A program made the position numbers and the translations under genes. From assembly GCA_037447655.1 (NCBI GenBank), contig JBBHKE010001612.1, positions 104,708 to 168,707 on the forward strand: a DNA stretch of 64,000 bases. The letters run 5' to 3'. The stretch's first letter is position 1. Each line of letters starts with the position of its first letter. The notes below the pieces were generated by a model, which did no database searches, was not told the DNA's origin, and saw only the letters and a list, made by a program, of their open reading frames with translations. Source of the stretch: Zygnema cylindricum. Its lineage: Eukaryota > Streptophyta > Zygnematophyceae > Zygnematales > Zygnemataceae. Below, in pieces: positions 21,943 to 32,935 of the stretch.

Positions 21943-21973
21943 CCTGGGTTGCGGTCCCCTCAGTTAAAGATCT
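21943..21973 (-). repeat. Short echo of the LEA gene 3' end
   Basis: CGGTCCCCTCAGTTAAAGATCT resembles the LEA terminus at about 22049-22072 (CGGTCCCCTCAGTTGGCGATCT), including the antisense stop codon TCA. It looks like a small local duplication of the last codons plus 3' flank. Confidence 0.55.
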
Positions 21974-22058
21974 TTAAAATTCTCCCATTTTCCCCATTTT
22001 CCCCACTAAGTTTTCAACTTACCCCCGGGGGAAAAATTCCCCGCATTCCTCGGTCCCC

Positions 22059-22907
22059 TCAGTTGGCGATCTTGTTCCCGGTGTCGTGAGCGGCCTGCTG
22101 CGTCTTCCCAGCGGCCTGGTGGGCGGCATCCTGCGTCTGCCCGGCAGCTTCCTGGGTCTTTCCTTGGGCGTGGCCCGCGGCTTCCTGGGTCTTTCCAGTG
22201 GCATGGCTGGCAGCATCCTGGGTTTGTCCTGCCACGTCACGAGCCTTGTCGCCAGTCTGCTGAGCCGCACCCATCACGTTGTCCTTCCCTGCAGCAGGGA
22301 ACCGTTCGGCGCAACGAAGATCAGTTTACAGTTTTGCAATGGTCAAGTTATGACACGTGTCTTTTTCAAGTTAAAGCTGATTGCGCAGACATGATTTCCC
22401 TGGAGCTCCAATTGAAGTCCCATGAGGGGCTGAGTTCTCACCTCCCTGGGCATATCCCTTCACCTTGTCAACAATGCTCTGAAAAGAAAACCCCATCCAC
22501 CAAACCATAATTAGAGTGGATTTCAGAAATTGGGTTAGTTAACAACGAGGAGTGGAAATTTACACCCTGAGATGGCGAAAGTTTAGCAGATTATGCTTTT
22601 AGATGAGATTGATTAACACATAAAAACTGTGTTTCTTATTGACAGCAAGAAACGAAGGCCTGACAAAGTTAGCAATTTTTTTTTAATTATAAGAAATGCA
22701 AAAATTAAAGCAGATTAGCATCTTTCTTCGATGTAACAGATTAACATGCAAAAATTGCGAGCTCTAAAAGTTTCTCTGAGCAGCAAAAAAACAACCAGGT
22801 CATACATCAGCCACATTTTTCAAAAAAAATTGACAATGGCATTTATGAAATTAAAGAGAAAATTATGCTCAAGGTTGGCTTATGAACCACACCTCCTGGT
22901 TCGACAT
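22059..22907 (-). CDS. Group 3 LEA-like protein, three exons
   Basis: Reconstructed exons on the minus strand: 22907-22893 (MSNQE), 22478-22442 (SIVDKVKGYAQG, acceptor TTTTCAG, donor GTGAG) and 22288-22059 (acceptor CTGCAG, then KDNVMGAAQQTGDKARDV to the stop). Phases 0 and 1 join cleanly to give 93 residues. The protein is hydrophilic, free of cysteine and tryptophan, and built from 11-residue repeats of the type GKTQEAAGHAQ and GQTQDAAHQAA, the amphipathic pattern of LEA group 3 proteins that protect membranes and proteins during drying, cold or salt stress. The first donor (GTGTGG) is weak, so exon 1 is the least certain part. The promoter side carries many ACGT motifs, consistent with ABA or stress control. 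A cytosolic location is inferred from the lack of a signal peptide. Confidence 0.82.
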
Positions 22908-22966
22908 AGTGAGAGAAAAAGCAAACGGGGAAAAAAGTAAAGGAGAAAGTAGAAGGCAAAGGGGAA

Positions 22967-23003
22967 TTGAAGAAATTGAAGAAATTGAAGAAATTGAAGA
23001 AAA
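22967..23003. repeat. GAAATTGAA tandem repeat upstream of LEA gene
   Basis: Four 9-base units of GAAATTGAA lie about 60-95 bases upstream of the proposed LEA start codon. Length variation here could alter promoter spacing. Confidence 0.85.
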
Positions 23004-23172
23004 TTGTTATGTGTTGGAGCGACTTGCTTGGTATTACAGAGGAAAAACGGGCCAATATATGGGTCGCTTAGTGGACATCGCACATTGTTTAATGTGGCAA
23101 GTATCGGAGGATTTTTCACTCCCCAGGATAAGTTTTTGCGCTGTCCTCAGAACCTTCCAATCGGAGGATTAT

Positions 23173-23564
23173 GTCACGTCGCATAGCGGGCTTTTTATTG
23201 TACACTTGTCGTTGAAAAAGGTCGTCACGTGTCGATAGATAATAATCTTTGGGAATGTATCAACGGTTAGCATTTTCCGACTCGTGTGACGTAGCAATGT
23301 CCAGGTTCTGCGGAACAAATTGTGTGACGTGCTACTGAAACTTATTTTACTGCTGTTCAGGTTGCGTGACGTCTTGTCAAGCGATGTTGTGATCGAGTCA
23401 GCAGACTAACAACATGTAGATTTGTGTGCCACGTTGCTGATAATCTTCTACTACGTGGCGCACAATCTGATGATTTCGTCTTGTCGCGGTCAGTTGGCCC
23501 ACCCGACCGAATCAGCGTGTGACACTTCATACGTCATGTACCAGCTCGAAATTCGCCACGTGTC
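23173..23564. promoter_or_regulatory. Cluster of ABRE/ACGT motifs upstream of LEA gene
   Basis: CACGTGTC occurs at 23226-23233 and 23557-23564, ACGTGGC at 23453-23459, TGACGTGC at 23325-23332, TCACGTCGC near 23174, and TGACGT near 23287 and 23367. ABRE cores of this kind bind bZIP factors in the ABA response of plants. The cluster is 270-660 bases upstream of the minus-strand LEA start. Confidence 0.6.
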
Positions 23565-23569
23565 CATCG

Positions 23570-24421
23570 AAAAAAAATACACTTCTACGATCAAGAGGGC
23601 TCTAACCGATGTGATGTATGGTCGACGGTTTATCTTTCGAAGCTTGTCAAAGCACGGAAATAACTGCGAATGTGACGAATCCGGTACTCCCGTGAGCGAA
23701 ATTCTCTCAAACGTTCAATAGTCTGGTCCATCTTAAGGTGGGACCATCCGAAGCCTTCAATGGACGCATGACTGGGGCGTGGTTCCCTTGTAACAACAAG
23801 CAATCAACACCAAATTAATCGCTCCATTTTCCTGCATTTATCGCACTTTCTTATTCTCTCGCTTCATTCCCTCACTCAATGTCAAGGCAAGAGGTGGCTC
23901 TCATGGATTACACCAACATAATTTGAATGTGTAAGCTATGTACTTAGCATTGGTTAACGCTTTTTGGAAAAGGGGTTTTGTTGTTAAAAATTGAGGAGTT
24001 TAGCTAAAATTAACTCGAAGCTCTAGCTTGCAGAGGGCGAGATTCTATTTAGAGCATTTCTCACAAGGTGACGTGATACACCTAAAGAGGTGATCTCAAG
24101 TTTTCTCGAAGGACTCAGTAGAAAGAGGGACATTATCCGAAGCTACATAGAATCCATCAATCTGTTGTAGAACTTCGATTAATGAAAGGTAGTGTGTTAG
24201 ATTTGAGCTCCATTGTGCAGAAAATCTTGCTGGCTAAAAGGACCTCATGATGGATGCATTAAATCGAGTCTGTAACAAGGCTCATGAGGTGGCACAAAGG
24301 ACCCAAACGTTGCTAAACACGAAATTAGAAGGACCTGAGATGTTGTGGGATATGTGTTTGTTGGATTAACATTTGTTAAATCGTGCAAATTGACACTTTA
24401 ACGGACCAAATATATATATTG
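23570..24421. other. Intergenic DNA, possible unidentified relic
   Basis: Between about 24110 and 24350 the plus strand has codon-like stretches (for example DALNRVCNKAHEVAQRTQ) in shifting frames, perhaps a decayed retroelement. I cannot assign it to a family; nothing else is recognised. Confidence 0.35.
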
Positions 24422-24980
24422 TGTTAGGATATTGTATTGAGCACTTACTTAGCGACGAGATACTCTCGTAGCTAAAGTAGCGACGACTAGCGACGAAAGT
24501 AGTCTCGTCGCTAGATATTTGAAGTGACGTAGAAGTTAGCGACGAAGTAGTTTCGTCGTTGGATATTTGAAGTGACGTAGAAATTAAGTGTTCATTTCGT
24601 TTCACGTATGTTTGAATAGTACTATAGAAGTGACGTGGAAATTGCTTGTTTGGTTCACTTAAGTTAAAGTCGTATCGTGTGATTCAAGTTGGTTCGCGGT
24701 TGACTTTCCTAGTCGTACCGTGTTGTTCAAGTCGGTTCAACTTATCGGTCGTTCATTTCACCACGTTGATTCCTACGCGTTTCTAGTCGTGTACCTATAT
24801 ATATTAGTTGAGACTTCGTGGTAGTATTATCTTTTGGAGGCGTAGCTTGTTAAGGAGGCGTAGAAAGGTCAAAAGTAAAAGGAAGGAAGAAAAGTTGTAT
24901 TTGCATTGTGCTTAATATATTGAATGCTTTTGGAGGAACACTGTTGTTGTGTGTATGTTATTTTGGTTTGTAAACTTTCA
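24422..24980 (+). mobile_element. Solo LTR of the copia family
   Basis: Starts TGTTAGGATATTG and ends GTAAACTTTCA, 559 bases, closely matching the LTRs at 11848 and 17108. No primer site or internal copia sequence follows. The flanks (TATTG left, AAGAG right) do not match, so it did not arise by simple recombination within one element, or flanking DNA was later lost. Confidence 0.93.
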
Positions 24981-25085
24981 AAGAGAGGGAGCAGAGAGGG
25001 AGGCGGAGAGGGAGGCAGAGAGGGAGGCGGAGGTTTGGGAGAGGGAGAGGGGGAGAAAGAGGGAGAGGGTAAGGGAGAGGGTAAA
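24981..25085. repeat. GAGGGAGGCGGA-type purine repeat
   Basis: Tandem units close to GAGAGGGAGGCGGA follow the solo LTR directly, then GAGAGGGAGAGGG units. No coding signal. Confidence 0.85.
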
Positions 25086-25126
25086 TGGGAGAGAGGTGTT
25101 GTCTATTTGGAAAGCTTTCAGTCTCA

Positions 25127-25275
25127 GAGCAGCGCAGCTGCTTTACAGACAAAGCAGCGCAACTGCTATACAACAGAGCAGCGCAGCTGCTATACAGCAG
25201 AGCAGCGCAGCAGCAGAGCAACGCAACAACAAAGCAACGCAGCAGCGAAGCTGCAACACAAACAGGACAACGCAA
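25127..25275. repeat. AGCAGCGCAGCTGC minisatellite
   Basis: Several units of about 28 bases containing GAGCAGCGCAGCTGCTATAC, grading into CAGCAGAGCAACGCAACAA. All frames appear open over a short distance because of the repeat. Confidence 0.85.
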
Positions 25276-25694
25276 CGTCTGATATTCTTAATGTGATGCT
25301 GTACATGATAGAGTAACTGCGATAGATACGATTCTAGTTAGCTTAGTGATAGCTTAATGGTAGCTTGACAGATTAAGTGGTAGCTTGGTGGTTTGATGTA
25401 CCTCTCAAGTACACTGGTGTTGCCAGTTCAACACAAGTAGAAGACTTACGACTCATAACATATTATGTATCCAGACTTCCAGGTAGTAAAACAGCAGACA
25501 GTTTTTGGGAAACTTGTGAGTATTATATCATGAGTGTTGTCGGGTTAATTGCGCTATAACTTTGGGAGTTATCAGTATTTATGCTACTCTATAATCTGAT
25601 AGAGTTTTGTGAGGTTTGGATGGTTGTATAAGAATTGGTGAGCACTTAAGAACAGCTGTTTGGTAGGATTCTTGATAGCTTGTGAGAGTGTATC

Positions 25695-26244
25695 ATGTCT
25701 ACTTCTACTACTACTGCTGCTCCTCCACCTGCACCGGTGGTTGTAAAACAATAGGTTATAGGCCTGTCATCAAGAATTCCTATCTTTTCCGGGGATAAGT
25801 ATGTTTACTGGGCGGATATGGTGGAAACACATTTTGAAAATGTTAATCTTTTAGATATATTGGATGGTTCGCTGGATGAATGTGATCCGTCATGGTCTAA
25901 GAAAAATACGCAAGCTCGTTCTATTCTGAAATTTTGTATATCTGAGGACTTAGCTATGTCTCGGATAAAAATGAAAAAACAATTGATATCTGGAAATCTC
26001 TCAAAAGTGATTATGAAAAGGCCAATGTTCAAGAAGAGCTTCTATTGGCTGGAAAAATTTGGGACTATAAGTACACTTGCGGTACAATGGCTGAATATTC
26101 TAACAAATTTCGTATCCTTGTAGATGCACATGCTTGTGCAGGTGGGGTGTTTCCTCTTTTTCAACAGGCAGCATTGCTCATGAGGGGTCTCCCTCATAGT
26201 ATGAAAGGAGCATCTGACATTGGAAACAGTAATCCTAGTAGATA
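25695..26244 (+). pseudogene. copia-type gag fragment
   Basis: Starts MSTSTTTAAPPPAPVV, stops at codon 20, then continues IPIFSGDKYVYWADMVETHF and NLLDILDGSLDE, the N-terminal gag pattern of copia elements. After a frameshift near 25985 the UBN2-like part follows: DIWKSLKSDYEKANVQEELL, MAEYSNKFRILVD and LLMRGLPHSM. No protease or polymerase follows. It differs from the 12450 gag, so it represents another lineage. Confidence 0.82.
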
Positions 26245-26785
26245 ATGTGCAACTTTACAACAAACCTTGTCGCGGGACTGTAATTGCTCCCGAGTTTCCA
26301 TGTGACATTTGTCAAAAGAGGAATTAAAATTGAAGGTTATTAAATACGATTAACCTAAATTTCCTACGTGGGAATTGGTCACACGAGCACTTTTCTTGCG
26401 TAGGAATTTAATGGATACGTTGGAGTGAGAACATTGTTGAGATATTTACATTGACTTGGCTGATGAAACAACCATTGAAAAGTCAACTTAGGTAGCTAAA
26501 AGCTAGATAGAGAAGGAAGGCTTACATTTTGAGATAATCTTTTCGTCCACTAGCGCTAATCGGTTAGAAAACGTTTTTGTTTAAACAAATAGCTTGTCTA
26601 TGTGGATCCATATCAAAAAGGCCCCACGAGATAGAAGTGGGAAAGTGAAAACTTCTACTAATGATACTAGAAACCTAAATTTTTGAATATAACGGTACCT
26701 ATAACATGATCAACCACATGTCAAAATTAAGTCACAAACTGTTATGCCAAACTTGAAGAATTTTGGTCGTCTAAGAAAGGTTGCA
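26245..26785. other. Intergenic DNA, nothing recognised
   Basis: No continuation of the upstream gag fragment into polymerase is visible, and no gene, RNA or element end was recognised. Confidence 0.5.
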
Positions 26786-27035
26786 CTAGAGAGAAAGAGT
26801 GGGGGGGAGAGAGAGAGAAAGAGAGATAACAAACAAGAGGAGAAAAAATATGCATAGAGAAGGAAAAACAGGGGAGGAGAGAGAAAAAGAGAAAGAGAGA
26901 GAGAGAGAGAGAAAGAACAAACAGAAAAAAAACACAACATCAATTTTCAAAATTTGAAACTAACGTTTTTTTTTTTCTCATCAATTCTTATCAAAAAAAA
27001 AAAAAACGCAAATTAGGCCAAAAAAAGAGAGAGAG
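26786..27035. repeat. GA microsatellite and purine-rich tract
   Basis: GAGAGAGAGAGAAAGAGAG runs near 26810-26825, 26880-26920 and 27027, with A-rich runs between. Confidence 0.9.
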
Positions 27036-28150
27036 ATCACCACCACATCCCAGCTCCAAAATATTTTGACCATTCAAAATTTGCGCTCTCCACATAGTTG
27101 TTTAGTGTGTCTTTTTTGGCCTCGTTCAAGGAAGAAAAGGAGGGGAAATAGCAGATGCTTGATATAGTTGGAGGAGCCATGAAAGCTCAAAGCAAGGAAA
27201 GAACAAAAGATGATGGAGAGGCCAGATGAAAAAATAGCCAAAGGTAGGCAAAGTACAAAAGTAATGACATAACTTACAAGGAATACAAAGGAAATGTTTG
27301 TCGTTAAAGTGTCTTTGCAATTGATGAAATTAACATATGAATTTATAGGAAAGCGAGAAAAACAAGAACCTTAAAGGCGGTTCGATGTAGAACTAATTTT
27401 AGTCGTAACTAATGTAGGCTCTTATGGGGGAGGATAGATCCAAGCTTATGACACTATTCGTGATACCGTTGCGACTATCGCCTCTGAGGGGGGACTTTCT
27501 GTGCGTAGCAAGGTTCCTCTTATTATTCTTTCGTACCAGATCGATATTGGTTGTTCGACGGTGCACGTCGCATTTTTGATGACATTGTTTTGGCGAATCC
27601 TACTTCTTACGTTTTTCAATATTAGCCAAGCCACTACTTTTATTCCAACGGACTTAGATGGTTTACCACCGCGCTTTTTGGTTTATTTAACTAACAAATA
27701 CAAATCGCTAAAACTGTAGCATTTAAGACTTTAAGAGGTATGAATGGAGACATAAGCTTTAATATCTCCCCTCGAATGAAGTATGGCTAGTCACACAGAC
27801 AAACATTAAAAATGCGTGTTTGACATAAACGACGATAGGTTTGGAGAGGAAATCGACAAGTTGAGAATGTTAATTTTAGACGATCTCGGCCGATATTATG
27901 GACGGATATCGGAGCGCCGATATTGCACAAACGGAAGGATCGAATTGTACGGAATCGAGGGACAATTCCACGACGTACAATTTTTGGCGGAAATATTGAC
28001 GCATTTTGGGCGCGGCCACCGCCGGTTGACATTGTATATTTTGGCGTGTAGCTATTGGACCACATGAGTGCACATTCATCATTGGATGGGAAAACACATA
28101 CATACAAATAGAGATAATTCCATAGGAAGAGGTTATCTCTCTCACACATC
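27036..28150. other. Intergenic region with one unassigned 83-codon frame
   Basis: Most of this stretch shows nothing. The frame at 27816-28067 (+) starts MFDINDDRFGEEIDKLR; it is locally richer in GC and contains CGATAT words (CGGCCGATATTATGG, GGAGCGCCGATATTGC) resembling the CGATAT repeat clusters elsewhere in the window. I do not recognise the product and give no function. Confidence 0.35.
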
Positions 28151-28154
28151 ACAT

Positions 28155-28552
28155 GATAGCAATTTGTTTAGGAAATGGTGTTTTATTGTATTCATAGAAA
28201 CACATTGTACAAAGTGATCACAGTGATTAGACATAGTCATACGAGGAGAATCCAACTTTGTTTAGTTTGTGAATGTCTTTCGAGACAATTGTAATTCCTA
28301 CTTTTATAATCCTATTCAAAGCTGGTTAAACCTACTTGCTCTATTGTATACATCTATTTCTTCTCCCATCTCTAAATCCTTCTGAGGCACATAAAGGCAC
28401 CCATTCTCTATTGTATACATCTATTTCTTCTCCCATCTCTAAACCATTGTGAGGCACATAAAGGCACCCTTTCTCAGTGTATGTTCTAGGTTTATCTACC
28501 CTAACCCTCCGCCAAGGGCTAAGGTGAGCGCCTAAAACTAATAGGTTATAGG
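28155..28552 (-). repeat. LTR-like arm, inverted copy
   Basis: Reverse complement of the arm at 28553-28928. It carries an extra tandem duplication: the block with CTCTATTGTATACATCTATT and GAGGCACATAAAGGCACCC occurs twice (about 28340-28408 and 28409-28475), only once in the other arm. Confidence 0.85.
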
Positions 28553-28578
28553 CCTATAACCTATTAGTTTTAGGCGCT
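28527..28578. repeat. Perfect 52-base palindrome at junction of the two arms
   Basis: The sequence from AGCGCCTAAAACTAATAGG to its exact complement is centred at 28552/28553 (AGG/CCT). Most of one half recurs at 28891-28917, so the right arm is bounded by inverted repeats of at least 23 bases. Confidence 0.92.
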
Positions 28579-28928
28579 GGCGGAGGGTTAGGGTAGATAA
28601 ACCTAGAACATACACTGAGAAAGGGTGCCTTTATGTGCCTCACAAGGGTTTAGGGATGGGAGAAGAAATAGATATATACAATAGAGCAGACAGGTTTAAA
28701 AAGCTTTGAATATGATTATAAAAAAAAGAAATTGCAATTGTCACTTTGGACATTTCTCTATCTAATAAAGTTGGATTCTCCTCCTATAAACTGAATGTCT
28801 AATCTCTGTGATCTTTGTACAATGACGCTTTCTATGAATGTAATATTGAGCACCATTTCCTACCAACTTGCTGTAACCTTGTTCTATAAGAGCGCCTAAA
28901 ACTAATAGGTTATAGGCCCATTATAACA
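28553..28928 (+). repeat. LTR-like arm next to primer-site-like sequence
   Basis: Ends ...GGCCCATTATAACA and is followed one base later by TGGTGCCCCGAG, which has the TGG start of a primer-binding site (it would pair with a tRNA ending CTCGGGGCACCA; I cannot say which). A gag-like frame follows. I therefore read it as the LTR of a second retroelement, although its 23-base terminal inverted repeats are unusual for an LTR. Confidence 0.6.
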
Positions 28929-28976
28929 GTGGTGCCCCGAGTCTTTGGAGTAGAGGAGTAGAGGAGTTGATCACAG

Positions 28977-29681
28977 GTGAATCCGATCGGTGAGTCCAAA
29001 GCGACGTCACTATCAATATCTGTAGAGGCTGCAACGCCAACAAACAAAAAAGGGGATAAAAACGGTTTCATCCGAGGCAAAGTAAGACAAGACATTCTCC
29101 CAAGGGAGAAGATGAAACATCATGTCAGAAATACGGCATGGTCAAATAAAATGGAGGAAACAACATAGAAAGCTATTGAGAACTCGCGAAGTGCAAAAGG
29201 TGATCACAACTTCGTCAGAAGCACAAAAGAGGAGATCACACCCACATGGCCTACGAGGACCAAGCTAACCAAGATGATCCTCCAAACATCCTACAAAGAT
29301 GGAACATCCATCAAAGATTACATCACTTATTTTTCCTCTCTACTAGACGGAGCTGAAAAAGCAGCTCTGAAATTCTCAGTGGCCACACAGATCTGCTTGC
29401 TTATCCTTTCACTACCGACGGAATTTTTAGATGTCCACACTTGGTTGGAGGAGCAACATTCGGACCAGTGGGAGTGGAGCGAAGTGGTAGAGGTGTTGCT
29501 GGAAATCACTTTACGTACCACGAAGGTGCCTAAAGGTGACACACACCGTGACGGCTCAAACAGTTCACCTGCAAATGGTGGAAAAATAGAGACAAGGTCA
29601 GACAGTCATAATCGAGTGACAATGACAAGAAAGAGGAGGCTCGCACCAACCACAAGAAAAAGCAAAACTTCATGCATATAG
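28977..29681 (+). pseudogene. Retroelement gag-like frame with one stop
   Basis: A single frame of about 235 codons, interrupted only by a stop at 29166. The central part reads KMILQTSYKDGTSIKDYITY, then SSLLDGAEKAALKFS and ICLLILSLPTEFLDV, like the UBN2/gag core of copia elements (segment length, hydrophobic spacing, LLxLP motif). The tail is basic and serine-rich with no CCHC knuckle seen. A capsid role is inferred from the motif and the LTR-like arm upstream. Confidence 0.65.
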
Positions 29682-29689
29682 AAAACTTG

Positions 29690-32676
29690 CACACGGAGAA
29701 TGAAGACAACCAAGGAGACAAAAACAATGACCGAGGCAGATCCAAAACTCAACAGAAATTTGCAACGAAGGAAGGCAGCTACAACCCAAACCGCATCAAG
29801 CGGATCACGACAGATCTGGGAGGATTCGCTTACCAAGCAAGGGGTGTAGAAATTCGCCAACAAGTTGCAAATGGAGAGGAAAGCGTTTGTGGCAGCAAAG
29901 CCACAATGAATGATAACTCCAATCGAGTCAAATGAGTGCAGTCGAAGAATCTGCAAGACAACGGCAAATAAATCAGCACCGAACAGAAATTGATGGACAA
30001 GGACCCAAGGCATTCCAAAGCAAATCACGAACGGCAAGCAGTCAGTCATCAGTCGAAGAGCTTCACGCTAAGATCTAACCAACTACAGGTAACTCAAAAC
30101 ATTGCAAACACTGCATGAGAACAAAAAAGTAGGAGGAACATGGAAATATGAGATAGTGGGAGACACTCACATGGGGATGGCCAAGTGAACAGCAACGTGC
30201 AGATCCGCCGATTCTTAGAGTCGCATGCCGATCCAACCTCTTAGATTCCACCTACACATTCAGATTCCAACGAGGAATCAAGCCTCACGAGCGGATCTAA
30301 ACTCAACTACCGGTCACAAAGAAGGTCAAACCAAAATAAAAAAAAGTCCAACGAGGGAACAACAAATTCCGAAACAAACATTGGACAGATCGACATTAGA
30401 AGCGAAGATGGCAATTGCAGGTATGGAGTTAGATCTCAAAAGAAGAAATGTAATGGAATCCCCACAGGCAAAGGCGTAAAAACTTACGCAATAATTGATA
30501 TTGAAGTCCGCAGGAACGTGGAAACCATACAAAAGAGATGCAGCATCGAGGCTGCAACAACCGCTCATGCGACTACGTTCAAGAGCAACATCAGCACGGT
30601 AGATCCCTCTATTTGTAGATCAAAAACTGACAAGGAGATCAGAAAACAAATCCAGCCAGTGAGGTAAAACATGGGAGCACCTGGAGAGGCAAAGAGGGAA
30701 AAACAAGAGACAGAGTGCAATCGCCAGAGAGAAAGTTCAACACATCTATAGGTGAGACTGAAACAAAAGATGATAGGAAGCTCGCAAAATACATCAAAAA
30801 TGGGAGCATAGAGATGGTCATCACAGAAAACATTGAAGGCAAAGGGAGCAAAAAAGTTAAACTCTTACCAAAAATGGAGTTGTCGACCGAAGGTCCCATG
30901 AATCACGTACCAACGTCAGAGAATCGGAGTTCCTAAGCCACCTCATCATTCGCCATCACGCATGCCCCCTGCGAAAAAGACCCAAAAGTCGAAGAGGACA
31001 AAGGTTATGCAAAACCATGGAAAGAGATGTTATAATTTCTCAAAATAGAAACTGACATACCACGGAGAGAAGTGTTAGAGCTAATTGAAAATGAAACTAA
31101 CACAAAAAAGATCAGATTAGAGGGTGACACACAGAGATCTAGATTTAAGGAGGCCACTAGAAAAGGAAAATCTGAATTAATACCAAACGTTGACAGCTCA
31201 TAAATTAACAATGTTAAACACTTGAACAGGGCAAAAGAGGGGACAGGCTGGAACTTACCATCTACAAACTCAAACGAGGAGGAACCGAGAAGCGAGAAGA
31301 ATGCTTAATCATTTATATCCTTTGTCGAGACTCCTAGCACAGAAGACATCGCATGTCTTCAAGCCAACAGAAAAGATAGGAGGAAAAGAAGAGTCACGAG
31401 TCAAAAAACTGTCATCACTACAAATGCAAGACAGAATACATTTATAGAAAAGAAAGAGATTTCAACAAAACTCCAGAAAACGACATTAACCTTTCAAACT
31501 TTCTTAGGCATTTTTGCAGAAAAAGAATGCAGTAGAAAATGGACTGTTGCTAGCGAAAAATGGATGTTTTACCGGAACTCACCAAAAGGGAGCCGAGAAT
31601 CCGGCGACAGTGGGAGTGCACATCCATTCGACACTCCAAATCGGGTCCAATATATCAAAAATAGCGGCCAAATCTACACAAGGAAACATAATGTCAATAA
31701 TTCAGGCGAAGGAAGCTCTAGGGACCTATAAGGAAACATTACCTACCCTAAACAACAATCTATTAGGAGGAAAGCTTCAAAAGAGGGAGAGAGGAGACTT
31801 ATCAAAACTTGGAAGGAAGATTAGCCTTGCCAAATCTCTATCCTCAAGCATTCAGGCAGCGGCCGAAGTCTATCCGGTCATGTAGCCCATGGAGAATTAC
31901 TTGCAAAGACGAGTTATAGCGAAAGGCGTGAGTGGCTTATAAGGAGACTGAAAAGAGATAATAACATCTATGTTTGAATTGGGACTCCACAGGAAACAAC
32001 AAATTGCAACATGTTTGAATTGGGACTCCGCAGGAAACAACAAATTGCAGGAGCGGTAGCAGAGGAAGACATCAAGGTCTCATTTCAGGCAGCAGTGAAA
32101 GAAAAGTTGGGGATCGATAACTCAACATTTCATCCTCATGAAGAAGCAAAAATGCAAATCTTACCTCAAGAATCCGCGAGACAAGTAGGGAGAAGCCTCA
32201 GGTCTCCGCCAGAGGAAGGCCACCACATACAATGCGCGGCAGAAGGCGTGGATGGGAAAAAGGGGAAGGGAATCCATAACCCTAAATCCCTTGGCAAATT
32301 CATTTTTAAAGAATTAAGAGGGGAAGAGGGGGTAGACAGCTTAGAGGAAAAAAATAACCTAAGTTAGGAAGACACTCTAGGTCATGACAGTCAAAATAAT
32401 AGAGGTAGTCTAAGTAACGACATCCTAAGCTATGGCAGAGTAAAAAAGGACTTAAAAGACATTAGAGGAGAAGGGCTCAAGAAAGCAAAGGGGAAATTTA
32501 GGAGTTCAAAGATTTTAGAGCACCTCCCACTTTATGGATGCGACAGAGGCGGCAGTACAGGTACCTTTGGGAACCTGCAACGATGGCGCGAACTAAAAGT
32601 ACAGCCGCACATTCCGAGAGAGGTCATCGCGGCCACACGATCGAGCATTGAACGATCGAAATTGGTCGAGCGATGA
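29690..32676 (+). other. Purine-rich stretch with decayed plus-strand frames
   Basis: A-rich coding-like DNA with several open frames, none recognised. The longest nearly open frame is 32011-32676, about 220 codons with one stop at 32365; it starts MFELGLRRKQQ and ends IERSKLVER. Another is 31514-31885. Their position after a gag-like frame suggests the body of the second retroelement, but no protease, polymerase or integrase motif is visible. An ordinary decayed gene cannot be excluded. Confidence 0.35.
31970..32050. repeat. Tandem duplication of about 40 bases
   Basis: TGTTTGAATTGGGACTCC followed by GCAGGAAACAACAAATTGCA occurs twice back to back, with one base difference (CCACAGG versus CCGCAGG). 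Confidence 0.92.
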
Positions 32677-32900
32677 CAATTTGATTACGCAACGCCTCTC
32701 GAAAGAAAAATACGATGGCCCATTTCGATCGACGTCATATCGACCACGAATTTATATATCGAACGATATATAATGGTTGAGCGACGAAAATTTGATCCTG
32801 CGAGGCATCACGACGATGAAAATCGATTCACTTCTCGACAGTGAAATCGACGACCAAAACTCATCAAGGATATAACGTACCTTGGATTTGGAGGATCGCA
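32600..32900. repeat. CGATCGA/ATCGA-rich tract
   Basis: Dense ATCGA, TCGAACGAT and GATCGA words with TATATATCGAACGATATATA near 32752-32772. It resembles the CGATAT clusters at 38860, 48125 and 56515. No gene seen. Confidence 0.6.
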
Positions 32901-32935
32901 CGATCGACAGAGATTACAGGTCTAAGGGTACGTCC

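Noticed and set aside
22019-22270. Arg/Pro-rich 83-codon minus-strand frame
   Set aside because: Alternative frame of the LEA repeats; the Gly-Lys-Thr-Gln frame matches LEA and joins upstream exons in phase.
24924-25316. Gln/Ala-rich frames of 115-130 codons
   Set aside because: They run from a solo LTR into GAGGGAGGCGGA and AGCAGCGCAGC repeats; several frames are open at once.
27446-27719. Pair of opposite frames near 27446-27719
   Set aside because: No domain, no splice partner and no duplicate to test conservation.
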